Position numbers and translations under genes: made by a program
Notes under the pieces: model-generated
Told to the model about the DNA's origin: nothing
What the model saw: the letters and a program-made list of their open reading frames with translations, nothing else
Database searches by the model: none
Part shown: piece by piece, positions 43,101-51,174 of the stretch
Position numbering within the stretch: position 1 is the first letter of the stretch
How the letters are laid out: each line of letters starts with the position of its first letter
Assembly (NCBI GenBank): GCA_017466365.1
Contig: JAFTUG010000008.1
Coordinates: forward strand, 31,511 to 95,510
DNA: 64,000 bases
Direction of reading: 5' to 3'
DNA from: Clostridia bacterium
GTDB lineage: Bacteria > Bacillota > Clostridia > Oscillospirales > Acutalibacteraceae

Positions 43101-43776
43101 TACAATGGATTATATCGTTACGGAATATTATTCTGAAAACGAGTTGAGAAAGACTGTTTATGAAGATATTCCTCTTGTCACGGATAAATGTTTTACCGGA
43201 ACAATAGTATCGGAAACCGTTCCCGATGCGAACGAATATAATCTTCATGATTCCGACGGCGTTGAAATAACCTATGATGACAGCAAGGTAACCCATACAG
43301 AACATACACCCGGTGAGTGGATAACGGTTATTGAGCCCACAACCGAAACAGAGGGCAAGAAAATTAAGAAGTGTACCGTTTGCAGCGAAACTATTGAAGA
43401 AGAGTCGATTGAAAAACTTCCCGAAATTACCGTAAACTTTGAAATTCGCAACCCCTCAACAACAACAATCAGCTACGGTGATTCGATAATTCTTCATGCG
43501 GATATTGACGGTGAATTACCGAGCGGATATTATGTTGAATGGACTGCATCAAACGGCAATTTCAGTTGGACAGCAGACGGCGAAACCTGCAAGATTTCAC
43601 CCAAATCAAGCGGCAATACAACCTTTATAGCAACAATCTATGATGCAGAAGACAACCCCGTTTCAAGCGACGAACAGATAATGACCTCAAAAGCAGGTTT
43701 CTTTGATAAGATAATTGCATTCTTCAAAGGTCTGTTCGGTTTGACAAAAACATACTCCGATATTTTTAAAGCATAA
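40138..43776 (+). CDS. BspA-type leucine-rich-repeat surface protein
   Basis: The 1212-residue secreted protein has a signal peptide. Twelve near-identical TpLRR/BspA repeats follow (about residues 104-374), each with the pattern LTSITIPDSVTSIGxxAF. Further regions are an Ig/CARDB-like part (~415-700), a helical segment (~800-930), an H-x-PGEW-type repeat with paired cysteines (KKCTVCSETIEEE) and a final Ig-like domain. It ends with an amphipathic tail (DKIIAFFKGLFGLTK). There is no LPxTG-type anchor. BspA proteins bind host or microbial surfaces. ATG 40138 follows GGAGG. It is the largest gene of the window. Confidence 0.88.
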   Translation: MKHTLKKSLAIILAAATILCCAPLSGIADLDLPEFGGFQKLADSVSDFFDGFATKAEAATSGTCGENLTWTLDKTTGVLEISGTGEMYNYEQYKSPLNNGSIKSITIGNGVTSIGDYAFCGCTSLTSVTIPDSVTSIGDYAFQSCIELTSITIPDSVTSIGIYAFEYCTGLTSVTISNSVTSIGDWTFRSCIELTSITIPDGVTSIGDYAFCGCTSLTSVTIPDSVTSIGNQAFSGCGFTSITIPDSVTSIGDLAFSACDLTSITIPDSVTSIGIYAFEYCESLTSVTIGKGVTSIGYRAFKHCTSLASVIIPDSVTSIGDYAFYVCDSLTSVTIGKGVTSIGRDAFSGCTSLTSITIPDSVTSIGSNAFSGCKNIITIYYGGSEEEWKKLSNRPSAEFIYYNCDTGSSDKISFSQSSYTCYEGESVYISGDLYAKDGISNITLNWSYGDGVQLNTPASIINSDANNASFSVEAKGVSEGIHTVTVSTGSGKTASCVIEVMKTPESELAVTVEPLGGSYYLIDGGLYDKNLNDVSSLQYKVTVRNFYIAPTGTTLDEETKAKLKIENVSATASLSDYSNLLIDINALDELRNIGDLEYNESKTVIVDVTPNGAEIPADGVTLDVTATADGKDSVSASTPIEIKDKLYEPYATVSFTVMNPKINYSEEEYDSEIIEATVRVTNKIPSSFTGNSSKLKEFSDYDITVSEIEINSDESRLLKDAGIKSKNSDVVLRAGESTEFKATYHVNTWRKMDKKVESETIGFSCNISTSANSPSDTKSVTFINGDYVEEAPESFEKRSVKELLEEMRSELRKCDALNGTEKSQVDLIISAQIAALEISDLKNALNAAEKVYELSSYISNLDKSYYEIAGECVLDAIVDEADEADDKLKEVVKQVMDELRDSEQFNTFIKWYYDQKNTENNLNTKVEGRCPIDIYIYDKNGKQVLSIVDNIITASDKEIHAFVCEDDKIIYLPTDADYDIKIIATGDGTMDYIVTEYYSENELRKTVYEDIPLVTDKCFTGTIVSETVPDANEYNLHDSDGVEITYDDSKVTHTEHTPGEWITVIEPTTETEGKKIKKCTVCSETIEEESIEKLPEITVNFEIRNPSTTTISYGDSIILHADIDGELPSGYYVEWTASNGNFSWTADGETCKISPKSSGNTTFIATIYDAEDNPVSSDEQIMTSKAGFFDKIIAFFKGLFGLTKTYSDIFKA
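40450..41260. repeat. Tandem ~66-69-bp DNA repeats coding the BspA leucine-rich repeats
   Basis: Twelve units share GCGTAACAAGCATAGG and ATTTATGCGTTC-like blocks nearly base for base, including identical non-adjacent pairs. The identity is high enough for unequal recombination to change the repeat number. Confidence 0.9.
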
Positions 43777-43785
43777 TGTTGATGC

Positions 43786-43856
43786 GGGCGGATGATATCC
43801 GCCCCTACCAAAGGCTTTCCGCTTTTGTGTAGGGGTGACCCTGTGTGGTCGCCCGA
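43786..43856. repeat. Intergenic multi-hairpin repeat (REP-like)
   Basis: Three hairpins follow one another: GGGCGGAT/ATCCGCCC (43786-43804), CCCCTAC.../...GTAGGGG, and GGTGACC/GGTCGCC. It is more GC-rich than its surroundings and of the REP type seen between genes in gut Clostridia. Whether other copies exist in this genome cannot be told from the window. Confidence 0.6.
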
Positions 43857-43916
43857 AAAATCTGATGAAATCTATTGTTGTACAAAAGCCTGTCTTAAGG
43901 CTTCAATAATACTGTG

Positions 43917-43967
43917 AAACAGCAAAAAATGCCCCGAGGCTTGAAGCTTCGGGGCATTTTTGCTGTT
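43917..43967. terminator. Bidirectional terminator
   Basis: AAACAGCAAAAAATGCCCCGA and its complement form a stem of about 20 bp with A- and T-runs on both sides. It separates the BspA gene from the convergent SCP2-like operon. Confidence 0.9.
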
Positions 43968-44774
43968 TTATCTTGCGTAGTCGCCGACCATCATCATGTA
44001 GTTGCCGATTTCTGCACCGAATTCGGGCGCGCCGTCCATGATAAGCTTGCCTGTCTTTGTGAATTCAAGCATATCTGCGGTGCCCATAAGAATACCGAGC
44101 GCGCTGTCAAGGCTGTCAAATCTCATGGTGAAGAAGGGGAGAGCGCGCTTATAAACGCCTCTGCCTGCCTTTGACTTACCTGCCTTGATACGGATATACG
44201 CCGAAATATCGGGATAATCGTTAACAGCCCATGCATAAACTCTGTCGGGGCTCTTGAGAGTCCAGTTATGAATCTGTTCGTGACCCTGCTTGTTGAGTGT
44301 GCTGATACCGCTTGAAAGCAGATAGAAATAGCACTTAACAAGGAGTTTTTTTGCTTCTTCATCAGCAGGTGCTTCTGTTGCTGTAAGAAGCGATGACATC
44401 TTGAGGAGAGTCATCATAAATGCCATGAAAACGGCGGGCTTTTTTGCAACGCCCTTCATTGCAGGGAGAGTTGCAGGACCGATTTTTCCTTTGAAGAATG
44501 CGTTCATGGTTTCAATGCTCTTGAACTCAAGTTCAATATGAGCATTGTCCGTTACCTTATTTGTGTGGCAGTCCCATTCGCCGCAGTTAACAACAAAATG
44601 AGTTGCAACCTTGCCTTCGGGAGCCTCGGGGTCTTTTGCACTTACCTGGATAACAGCATGAGCATGCTCGAATTTCTTTGCAAGCTTGGGGTCATCCATG
44701 GCAATTGTTTTAATAAGGGGAAGAACCGCACAAAGGAAAATTTTATTAGTTAAAATGTCTTCTCTTGAAGCCAT
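43968..44774 (-). CDS. Two-lobed SCP2-like protein (last gene of the transketolase operon)
   Basis: The 268-residue protein has two similar halves. IELEFKSIETMNAFFKGKIG with a following Gly-rich turn lies in the first half. FTMRFDSLDSALGILMGTAD and LEFTKTGKLIMDGAPEFGAE lie in the second. This is the pattern of SCP2-type lipid-binding domains (a strand, a helix over a Leu-rich cavity, then a Gly-Asp/Lys-Leu strand). No signal peptide is present, so it should be cytoplasmic. The fold call is by eye. It ends a five-gene operon with a split transketolase and an aminotransferase. ATG 44774 has AAAGGA at good spacing; ATG 44783 is too close. Confidence 0.55.
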   Translation of the reverse strand: MASREDILTNKIFLCAVLPLIKTIAMDDPKLAKKFEHAHAVIQVSAKDPEAPEGKVATHFVVNCGEWDCHTNKVTDNAHIELEFKSIETMNAFFKGKIGPATLPAMKGVAKKPAVFMAFMMTLLKMSSLLTATEAPADEEAKKLLVKCYFYLLSSGISTLNKQGHEQIHNWTLKSPDRVYAWAVNDYPDISAYIRIKAGKSKAGRGVYKRALPFFTMRFDSLDSALGILMGTADMLEFTKTGKLIMDGAPEFGAEIGNYMMMVGDYAR

Positions 44775-44851
44775 ATAAATCATTCCTTTCTGTTTGTTGA
44801 TTTGAGATTATTTTTTGCTTTCGCAGCGAGAGAAAGTGAAAAGAACTCAAA

Positions 44852-45862
44852 TCAAGCTTCGTCATCCCAGTCGTCGTCAAGCTCAAAGTCCTTACCCATA
44901 ACTTCACGAACTGCAGCAATGATACCGTTCTGGTCGATGCCGAGTGATGACATGATGTCTTCGTGGAGACCGATGGGTGCAAACTTATCGGGGATACCAA
45001 GCTGCTTGAATGCACAGCCCTTACCTGCTTCAACGATAACTTCTGCAACTGCAGAACCGAGACCGCCAACGATATTGTGGTCTTCAGCGGTGATAATGCG
45101 GCGTGTTTCCATAACTGCCTTGATGATAGCTTCCTTGTCGATGGGCTTGATGGTATGCATGTTGAGAACTCTTACCTTAAGACCGTCGTTTGTTTCAAGG
45201 AACTTTGCAGCCTGATATGCCTGGAATACGCATGAACCGCAGGCGATGATTGTTATATCGGAGCCTTCGTTAATTGTTACTGCTTTACCAACCTCGAAGC
45301 CGTAATCGCTGTTTTCATAAAGAACACGGTCAAAGCCTCTGTTGATACGGATGTAGTAAGGACCAAAGTTATCATATGCAGCATGAACCGCATTGTAAGT
45401 TTCGATACCGTCTGCAGGGCAGATAACGGTGAGATTGGGAATTGAACGAGCAACAGCCATATCGCAGATAGCATGGTGAGTTGAACCTGCCTGACCGAAG
45501 GAAGTACCTGCATGAGTAGCAATAATTTTTGCATTAACGTTCTGATAGCAGATGTCGGTGTGAAGCTGGTCTGCACTTCTGAGAGAAGCGAAAACCGAGA
45601 AGGTTGAAAGGAAAGGAACAAGTCCTGCTCTTGCCATACCTGCAGCCATGCCGAACATATTCTGCTCTGCAATACCTACGTTGAAATATCTGTCGGGGAA
45701 TTTTTCGCCGAACATACCGATTTTGGTTGATTTACCGAGGTCAGCTGTGAGAGCAACAACCTCAGGATGCTTTTCGCCGAGCTCGCAAAGAGCCTTACCG
45801 TAAATTTCAGCTGTTGAGAAAGCTGTTGATTCGGTAGCGGTATATGTAAGTCCTCCTGCCAT
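44852..45862 (-). CDS. Transketolase, C-terminal half (Pyr and C domains)
   Basis: The 336-residue subunit contains the pyrimidine-binding domain with the catalytic glutamate E66 in GIAEQNMFGMAAGMA and THAGTSFGQAGSTHHAICD. The C-terminal transketolase domain shows ITIIACGSCVFQAYQAA. It pairs with the N-terminal half encoded two bases upstream. Such split enzymes transfer two-carbon ketol units using thiamine diphosphate. The physiological substrate in this operon is unknown and may differ from pentose phosphates, given the aminotransferase and SCP2-like partners. ATG 45862 follows GGAGGGC. Confidence 0.9.
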   Translation of the reverse strand: MAGGLTYTATESTAFSTAEIYGKALCELGEKHPEVVALTADLGKSTKIGMFGEKFPDRYFNVGIAEQNMFGMAAGMARAGLVPFLSTFSVFASLRSADQLHTDICYQNVNAKIIATHAGTSFGQAGSTHHAICDMAVARSIPNLTVICPADGIETYNAVHAAYDNFGPYYIRINRGFDRVLYENSDYGFEVGKAVTINEGSDITIIACGSCVFQAYQAAKFLETNDGLKVRVLNMHTIKPIDKEAIIKAVMETRRIITAEDHNIVGGLGSAVAEVIVEAGKGCAFKQLGIPDKFAPIGLHEDIMSSLGIDQNGIIAAVREVMGKDFELDDDWDDEA

Positions 45863-45864
45863 GA

Positions 45865-46734
45865 TTAGATGCCCTCCTTTTCTGCACGAGCAACACGCTC
45901 TGCGTAATGCTTTTCAAGGCTTGCCTTTGCAAGCTCATATTTTTCTTCATTAAGTGCGCCGTAGTGCCACTTGTAGTCGCCTTCCATGTAGTCAACGCCG
46001 CAGCCCTTGATTGTGTCTGCGATAATCATGCAGGGCTTGCCCTTTGTTGCAAGAGCTGTGTCAATAGCGTCTGCAAGAGCGTTCATGTTGTGGCCGTCAA
46101 CTTCGATAACCTCGAAGCCGAAGGAACGCCACTTGTCTGCAAGGGGTTCAAGCTTCATAACTTCTTCTGTGGGACCGTCGATCATGCACTTGTTGCGGTC
46201 AACGAAAGAAATGAGGTTGTCAGCCTTGAAGTGAGCAGCAGCCATACCTGCTTCCCAGTTTGAGCCTTCGTCGCATTCGCCGTCGCCGAGGATACAGAAA
46301 GTCTTGTAATCCTTGCCGAGAACCTTTGCTGCAAGAGCGGTGCCGAGAGCGATTGAAAGACCGTGACCGAGTGAACCTGTTGAAGCGTCAACGCCCTTAA
46401 CCTTATTGGAGTCAAGGTGAATACCCATTGTTGAGTTTGAAAGGTTAAAGGTCTTGAGCTTTTCTTTATCGTCAAAGCCTAAGTGACAAACAAGGCTTGC
46501 AAGAGCAACGCCTGCGTGACCCTTACTGAGAATGAAGCGGTCTCTGTCTTCCCACTGGGGATTTGTAACATCATACTTCATGTACTTGTAATAGAGAATG
46601 GCGAGCATATCCATAACACTCATGCCGCCGCCGATATGAGCGGAGCCTGCCCAGTAAGTAGTGTCAAGGCAAAGCTTGCGAAGCTCATACGCCTGCTTTT
46701 CAAGCTCAAGCCATTCCTGCTTGGTTAATGCCAT
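45865..46734 (-). CDS. Transketolase, N-terminal half (PP domain)
   Basis: The 289-residue subunit binds the thiamine diphosphate pyrophosphate. The motif GDGE at 150-153 continues to N159, and histidines lie at SAHIGG (H33), KGHAGVA (H73) and GSLGHGLS (H124). Together with the next gene it rebuilds a full transketolase. Two-gene transketolases are common in Firmicutes, and usually serve pentose phosphate exchange. Here the pair follows a class III aminotransferase by 27 bp, so an amino-sugar or amino-ketol product is possible. GAGGAA precedes the start. Confidence 0.92.
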   Translation of the reverse strand: MALTKQEWLELEKQAYELRKLCLDTTYWAGSAHIGGGMSVMDMLAILYYKYMKYDVTNPQWEDRDRFILSKGHAGVALASLVCHLGFDDKEKLKTFNLSNSTMGIHLDSNKVKGVDASTGSLGHGLSIALGTALAAKVLGKDYKTFCILGDGECDEGSNWEAGMAAAHFKADNLISFVDRNKCMIDGPTEEVMKLEPLADKWRSFGFEVIEVDGHNMNALADAIDTALATKGKPCMIIADTIKGCGVDYMEGDYKWHYGALNEEKYELAKASLEKHYAERVARAEKEGI

Positions 46735-46761
46735 AATAAATTCCTCCTTTTATATTGTGAA

Positions 46762-48024
46762 TCAGCCGAGTTCAGGGTGATTCTTACGTACTGCCTTAAA
46801 TGCATCTTCTGCAACTTCGATTGTGAATTTGATATCCTCATCGGAGAGAGAAGCATTGATGAAGTGGTTGTGGTGATTGGTCATATAAACGCCTCTTTTA
46901 ACAACCTCTGCAATCCATTCCTGATGAAGCATGAGTGAATCATCATCCTTAAGCATGAGATAGAAGAGTGCGGGTTCACCCGAAACATTAAGATTAAAGC
47001 CGTTGTTTGCGGCGGCTGCCTTAAGACCTTCGGTGAGCATTGTGCCTTTTTCAAGGCAAAGCTTGGGAAGGTCAATCTTCTTCATCTTTTCGATACATGC
47101 AATTGCGGCTGCAAAAGGAACTGCGCTCATCCAATAGCTGCCTGTATATGAAAGACCGCTGATTGAGCTCTTGAGCCAATCCTTACCGCAAAGAGCGGAA
47201 ACATTCCAACCGTTTGCAAGAGCTTTACAGAAGCAGATAAGGTCTGCCTCAAAGCCGTAGTGATGGTCGGAGCCTGCAAGGTCAAGTCTGAATCCGCAGC
47301 GAACGTCGTCTACGATAAGAACGATGCCTTTGTCTGTGCAGAGCTTACGAACCTTCTGCCAATAGCCTTCTGCAGGAAGCACGTTATCAATGAAGTTGCC
47401 GTGCATATAAGGTGTTGAAATGAAAGCTGCGATTTCGCCTTCGTTTTCCGCAACGAGTCTTTCAAGAGCTTCAAAGTTGTTCCATTCAACATAGAGATTG
47501 TTTGCAACATCCTCGGGAATAACGCCGGGATAGTCAATCTTCTGGCACCAGGGAGCAACGCCGTGGTAATAACCCTTAACGAAGATGATCTTCTTTCTGT
47601 GGGTTGCTGCTCTTGCAGTCATAATAGCCGCTGTGGTTGTGTCGCCGCCGTTCTTTGCAAAGAATGCCCAATCTGCGGAAGCAACGGTATCAACCATAAG
47701 CTCTGCAAAATCTATAATCTTTGTTGAGGGAGCGGTAACGCAGTTTTCTATTTTCATTTGCTCCATAACAGCCGCATCAACATCGGGGTCATTATAACCG
47801 AGGACATTGGGGCCGTATGCGCACATGTAGTCTATGTATTTGTTGCCGTCTACATCCCAGAAATATGAGCCTTGAGCCTTCTGGCTGAAAAGGGGATATG
47901 CCGATACGGGGATGCAGCAGCCCTCTGCGGGACCCTGATGACCGTAAAGACCCGAGGGAATTACTTTTGCGGCTCTCTGAAAGAGCTCTGCGCTTTTTGC
48001 GTGTGTATTGATTTTCATACTCAT
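46762..48024 (-). CDS. Class III aminotransferase, glutamate-1-semialdehyde aminomutase-like
   Basis: The 420-residue PLP enzyme resembles the GSAM subgroup: VIPSGLYGHQGP, DVDGNKYIDYMCAYGPNVLG, AKNGGDTTTAAIMTARA, IVDDVRCGFRLD (DE changed to DD) and the PLP lysine K267 in CFCKALANGW. GSAM proper works in haem synthesis, but no haem gene is near. Here a transaminase acting on a small amino-ketone or amino-aldehyde is more likely. ATG 48024 is preceded by AAGGAGG; the longer ORF overlaps the SCP2-like gene. It lies 13 bp after that gene and 27 bp before the transketolase. Confidence 0.85.
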   Translation of the reverse strand: MSMKINTHAKSAELFQRAAKVIPSGLYGHQGPAEGCCIPVSAYPLFSQKAQGSYFWDVDGNKYIDYMCAYGPNVLGYNDPDVDAAVMEQMKIENCVTAPSTKIIDFAELMVDTVASADWAFFAKNGGDTTTAAIMTARAATHRKKIIFVKGYYHGVAPWCQKIDYPGVIPEDVANNLYVEWNNFEALERLVAENEGEIAAFISTPYMHGNFIDNVLPAEGYWQKVRKLCTDKGIVLIVDDVRCGFRLDLAGSDHHYGFEADLICFCKALANGWNVSALCGKDWLKSSISGLSYTGSYWMSAVPFAAAIACIEKMKKIDLPKLCLEKGTMLTEGLKAAAANNGFNLNVSGEPALFYLMLKDDDSLMLHQEWIAEVVKRGVYMTNHHNHFINASLSDEDIKFTIEVAEDAFKAVRKNHPELG

Positions 48025-48037
48025 TTCAGAAACCTCC

Positions 48038-48796
48038 TTATGCAAGATACAGAGCAACTCTGTCAAGAATTCTGTTAAGATTATCAAGCATTGAAATCAT
48101 GCCCTTCATAACTATATCGCCGGTGCCTATGCAGGCAATAGCATTAACCTTGCCGTCAAACAAATCTCTTGCAAGCTTGATGCTTGAGAATTCCATAACC
48201 GCTCTGGGAGCCTCGCAGGGCTTTTTGAGAGCGAGAAGTCTGTGATTTTTAACCCTTACAGTTGCGGCAGGACCGTCCTTGATGCTGAATGCGATTTCGC
48301 CGTCAACCATCTGCTGTGCGGAGAACTTGCCGATTTCGTCGTTATTACCAATCTGTGCGATTGCAACGGAAATTGTATACATCATAAGAGTGGTGCTGAT
48401 TCTGAAGAAATCTTCATCCTCAAGGTCAGCAGGGTCGGGACGCATATACTTATTAAGCAAATCGGTAAGCTTTGTGAAATCTTTAAGCAGGAAACCGATA
48501 TGGAGAAATCCCTTTGAAGGGATGGGTGTCGTTGTTCCGTCAATAAGACCGTTGAATTTTTCGCAGGAGCTGAAGGGGAGCTTAACATCGCATTTTGCAC
48601 AGCCCTGCTCCATTCTGCACTTGCCGTTTTTGAAGGTTATTGTTGCACTGGGACCGCCCTTAACCTCAAAGCCGACAGAAATGGGCTTTTTGTTGGTAAG
48701 GATACTGCTTGCTTCGGGAGCAAGCTCGCAGAGATTTTCGAGAGTGCCCAGCACACCGTAAAGATTGATGTATGCCAAGGTTTTCTGATCAATCAT
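48038..48796 (-). CDS. Two-lobed SCP2-like protein (first gene of the transketolase operon)
   Basis: The 252-residue protein has an internal duplication. GFEVKGGPSATITFKNGKC with PFSSCEKFNGLIDG in the first half matches AFSIKDGPAATVRVKNHRL with EFSSIKLARDLFDGK in the second. Both lobes have the SCP2-type order (beta strands, Leu-rich helix, GTGDIVMKGMISMLDNLN-like turn). It shares this layout with the gene at the operon's far end, though the two are diverged. It is cytoplasmic by prediction. A ligand, possibly a fatty or isoprenoid compound, is inferred from the fold only. A consensus promoter lies 40 bp upstream. Confidence 0.6.
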   Translation of the reverse strand: MIDQKTLAYINLYGVLGTLENLCELAPEASSILTNKKPISVGFEVKGGPSATITFKNGKCRMEQGCAKCDVKLPFSSCEKFNGLIDGTTTPIPSKGFLHIGFLLKDFTKLTDLLNKYMRPDPADLEDEDFFRISTTLMMYTISVAIAQIGNNDEIGKFSAQQMVDGEIAFSIKDGPAATVRVKNHRLLALKKPCEAPRAVMEFSSIKLARDLFDGKVNAIACIGTGDIVMKGMISMLDNLNRILDRVALYLA

Positions 48797-48833
48797 TTTG
48801 GTTTTCCTCCTTTAATTATAATATAGTCATCTT

Positions 48834-48862
48834 ATTTTAACAAATATATTGTATGTTGTCAA
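48834..48862 (-). promoter_or_regulatory. Promoter of the five-gene transketolase/aminotransferase operon
   Basis: On the minus strand TTGACA (48862-48857) and TAAAAT (48839-48834) are exactly 17 bp apart, about 38 bp before the start codon of the first gene. Confidence 0.85.
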
Positions 48863-48904
48863 CAAATAAGAAGGTTTATTTTTAAAAATATATGCAAAAT
48901 GTCA

Positions 48905-48933
48905 CAAAAAACGGCAGGAGATTAATCCTGCCG
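48905..48933 (-). terminator. Terminator after mtnN
   Basis: CGGCAGGA/TCCTGCCG (48912-48919, 48926-48933) is followed on the minus strand by TTTTTTGTG, 7 bp past the stop. Confidence 0.85.
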
Positions 48934-48939
48934 CCGTAA

Positions 48940-49632
48940 TCAGTTTTTGTTTTTTACAAAATATTCAATCAGCTTTGCAGCATTTGCAGCCGCTATCGGT
49001 AAAAATTCGCCGTAGTCCATGTGAGATGAGCCGTCTGCACAGTCGGAAACAGCTCTCACAACTCCGAAAGGCACGCCGTTTGTGAAGCATACCTGTGCAA
49101 TGCTTGCACCTTCCATTTCACACACGATTGCACCGAAATTTTCTGTAATGAATTTCTTCTTCTCATCGCTTGCTATGAACTGATCGCCCGAAGCGATAAC
49201 ACCCTTCATTCCCTTAACGTTTTCAAGGGATTCAATGCCCTGCGAAAGCAGAGTGATTACCTCTTTATCGGCGGGAATATTAACGATATTTATGCCCGAA
49301 ATAAGACCGATAGGGTCGCCTAAAGGAGAGGTGTCCATATCATGCTGAACAAGGCTTTCGGCAACAGCAATATCGCCGATTGCAAGCTTTGTGCAAAGGC
49401 TTCCGCCAACACCTGTGTTGATGATGCAGTCGGGTGCATATTTGAGTATCATTGTCTGTGTGCACATTGCCGCCGCAACCTTGCCGATTCCGCATACAGC
49501 AATAACGATTTCTCTGCCGTGAAGAGTACCTTTTACATATTCAACTCCGCTTATTGTTTCTGCGGTTTTGTTTTTCATAAGAGACTTAATAGTTTCGACC
49601 TCAATGTGCATAGCACCGATAATTCCTGTCAT
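48940..49632 (-). CDS. mtnN: 5'-methylthioadenosine/S-adenosylhomocysteine nucleosidase
   Basis: The 230-residue enzyme removes adenine from MTA and S-adenosylhomocysteine. Motifs are GIIGAMHIEVE (catalytic Glu), AVCGIGKVAAAMCTQ, INTGVGGSL, VVRAVSDCADG (catalytic Asp) and CEMEGASIAQVC (ribose contact). The product S-ribosylhomocysteine is the substrate of LuxS, encoded at 59645-60106. Length and order are normal. It is a single gene with its own terminator. Confidence 0.95.
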   Translation of the reverse strand: MTGIIGAMHIEVETIKSLMKNKTAETISGVEYVKGTLHGREIVIAVCGIGKVAAAMCTQTMILKYAPDCIINTGVGGSLCTKLAIGDIAVAESLVQHDMDTSPLGDPIGLISGINIVNIPADKEVITLLSQGIESLENVKGMKGVIASGDQFIASDEKKKFITENFGAIVCEMEGASIAQVCFTNGVPFGVVRAVSDCADGSSHMDYGEFLPIAAANAAKLIEYFVKNKN

Positions 49633-49778
49633 ATAAGCACCTCGTTTTTAATATAAATAACGGATTTTTGATATACTTTGTCCGTATTTCGGATTAAAAT
49701 GTGATTATAAATATTCTAACATAACAAAGCCGAAATTTCAATACAAAGAAAATTGTGCGGATTTAGTCGGGTGAAGTA

Positions 49779-49807
49779 TTGATATTCCGTTTTATTTATG
49801 TTATTAT
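49779..49807 (+). promoter_or_regulatory. Promoter of rmuC
   Basis: TTGATA (49779-49784) and TATTAT (49802-49807) are spaced by 17 bp, 32 bp before the TTG start. Confidence 0.65.
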
Positions 49808-49839
49808 ATACCATATATAGTAAAATGGAGGATGTTGCG

Positions 49840-51162
49840 TTGGAATCATACATAATTATCGCCTTACTTGCGGCAGTTATAATTTTGCTGATTGTGCTTC
49901 TTGCGAGGCAGGGGAAAAGCAAAAATCCCGTTCTTGAGCATAAGCTTGACAGCATAGCGGAAAAAACGGCGGAGCTGTCACAGACTCTCGGAACGGAATT
50001 TGAACGCAGCCGCCGTGAGATGCAGTCAAGTCAGTATAATATGCGAACGGAAACCGCAAAGTCTCTCGGCGAAATGAATGAAAAAATCGAGAAATTAAGG
50101 CTTGATAACACCGAACATCAGGGCAGGACGGAAAAGGCACTTTCCGATTCGCTCAATTCGATAAGACTCAACAACATTGAGCAGAACGAAAAGCAGAGCC
50201 GTGCTTTGACCGAAGCGGTTGACAAAATGCGTGAGAGCAACGAAAAGAAGCTTGAACAGATGCGTCTGACCGTTGACGAAAAACTCAATGAAACTCTTAC
50301 TCAAAGGCTTGATACCTCTTTCAAAACCGTTTCGGACAGACTTGAAAATGTTTATAAGTCTCTCGGTGAGATGAAGGAGCTTTCAAACGGAGTTACTGCG
50401 AACGTCACAAGTCTTAACCGTGTTCTTACCAATGTTAAGGCAAGAGGAACGTGGGCGGAGGTTCAGCTCGGCGCAATTCTTGACCAGACTATTCCCGGTA
50501 TGTACGAAACGAATTTTGTTTGTGTTCCGGGTTCAAAGGACAGAGTCGAGTTTGCGGTTCATATTCCGGCAAGCGACGGCGGAAGCATGACATATCTCCC
50601 CATCGATTCAAAGTTCCCCATGGAGGATTATGTGCGTCTTTGCAATGCTGCGGATTCGGCAGACCCCGTTGCATTGGAAGCCGCAAGGAAGGCTCTCGAA
50701 GCAAGAGTTCTCGGCGAAGCGAAAACGATTACCAAATATATAAATGTGCCTTTGACCACTCCGTTTGCAATTATGTATCTTGCAACAGAAGGTCTTTATG
50801 CGGAAATAACATCTTCCCGTTCAGGTATTGCAGAAAAAATACAGAGCGAGTTTAACGTTATGATAGCGGGGCCTTCAACAATAACAGCTCTGCTTAACTC
50901 GCTTTCACTCGGATTCAGGGCGGTTGCGATAAATGAAAAAGCAAACGAAGTCAGAATTCTTCTTGCTGCCGCAAAAGTTCAGTATGATAAATTCGGTGTT
51001 GTGCTCCAAAAGGCAAGGCAGAAGATCGATGAAGCAGGCAAATCCCTCGATGAAGCAGGAAAGCGTAACGAGATAATACGCAAAAAGCTTAAAAATGTTG
51101 AAGCAATCGACGGCGGCGACGCCGAAGAAATATTAGGAATTAATGATACTTCAGATACATAA
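49840..51162 (+). CDS. rmuC: DNA recombination protein RmuC
   Basis: The ~440-residue protein has a membrane helix at the N-terminus (YIIIALLAAVIILLIVLLA). A long coiled coil follows (~45-190, many heptads), then the RmuC nuclease-like core: NVKARGTWAEVQLGAILDQ, DRVEFAVHIP, LPIDSKFPMEDY and NVMIAGPSTITALLNSL. RmuC limits recombination at inverted repeats. GGAGG at 49827-49831 fits the TTG at 49840 best; ATG 49825 overlaps the site. The GH3 gene starts 12 bp later and may be co-transcribed. Confidence 0.9.
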   Translation: MESYIIIALLAAVIILLIVLLARQGKSKNPVLEHKLDSIAEKTAELSQTLGTEFERSRREMQSSQYNMRTETAKSLGEMNEKIEKLRLDNTEHQGRTEKALSDSLNSIRLNNIEQNEKQSRALTEAVDKMRESNEKKLEQMRLTVDEKLNETLTQRLDTSFKTVSDRLENVYKSLGEMKELSNGVTANVTSLNRVLTNVKARGTWAEVQLGAILDQTIPGMYETNFVCVPGSKDRVEFAVHIPASDGGSMTYLPIDSKFPMEDYVRLCNAADSADPVALEAARKALEARVLGEAKTITKYINVPLTTPFAIMYLATEGLYAEITSSRSGIAEKIQSEFNVMIAGPSTITALLNSLSLGFRAVAINEKANEVRILLAAAKVQYDKFGVVLQKARQKIDEAGKSLDEAGKRNEIIRKKLKNVEAIDGGDAEEILGINDTSDT

Positions 51163-51174
51163 GGAGGAAAAACT

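Noticed and set aside
40138-43776. BspA protein as substrate of the sortase at 1506
   Set aside because: No LPxTG- or NPxTN-like signal followed by a helix and basic tail is found at its C-terminus.
43777-43967. Gene in the BspA-SCP2 intergenic region
   Set aside because: Only hairpin repeats and a terminator are visible; short frames there have no ribosome sites.
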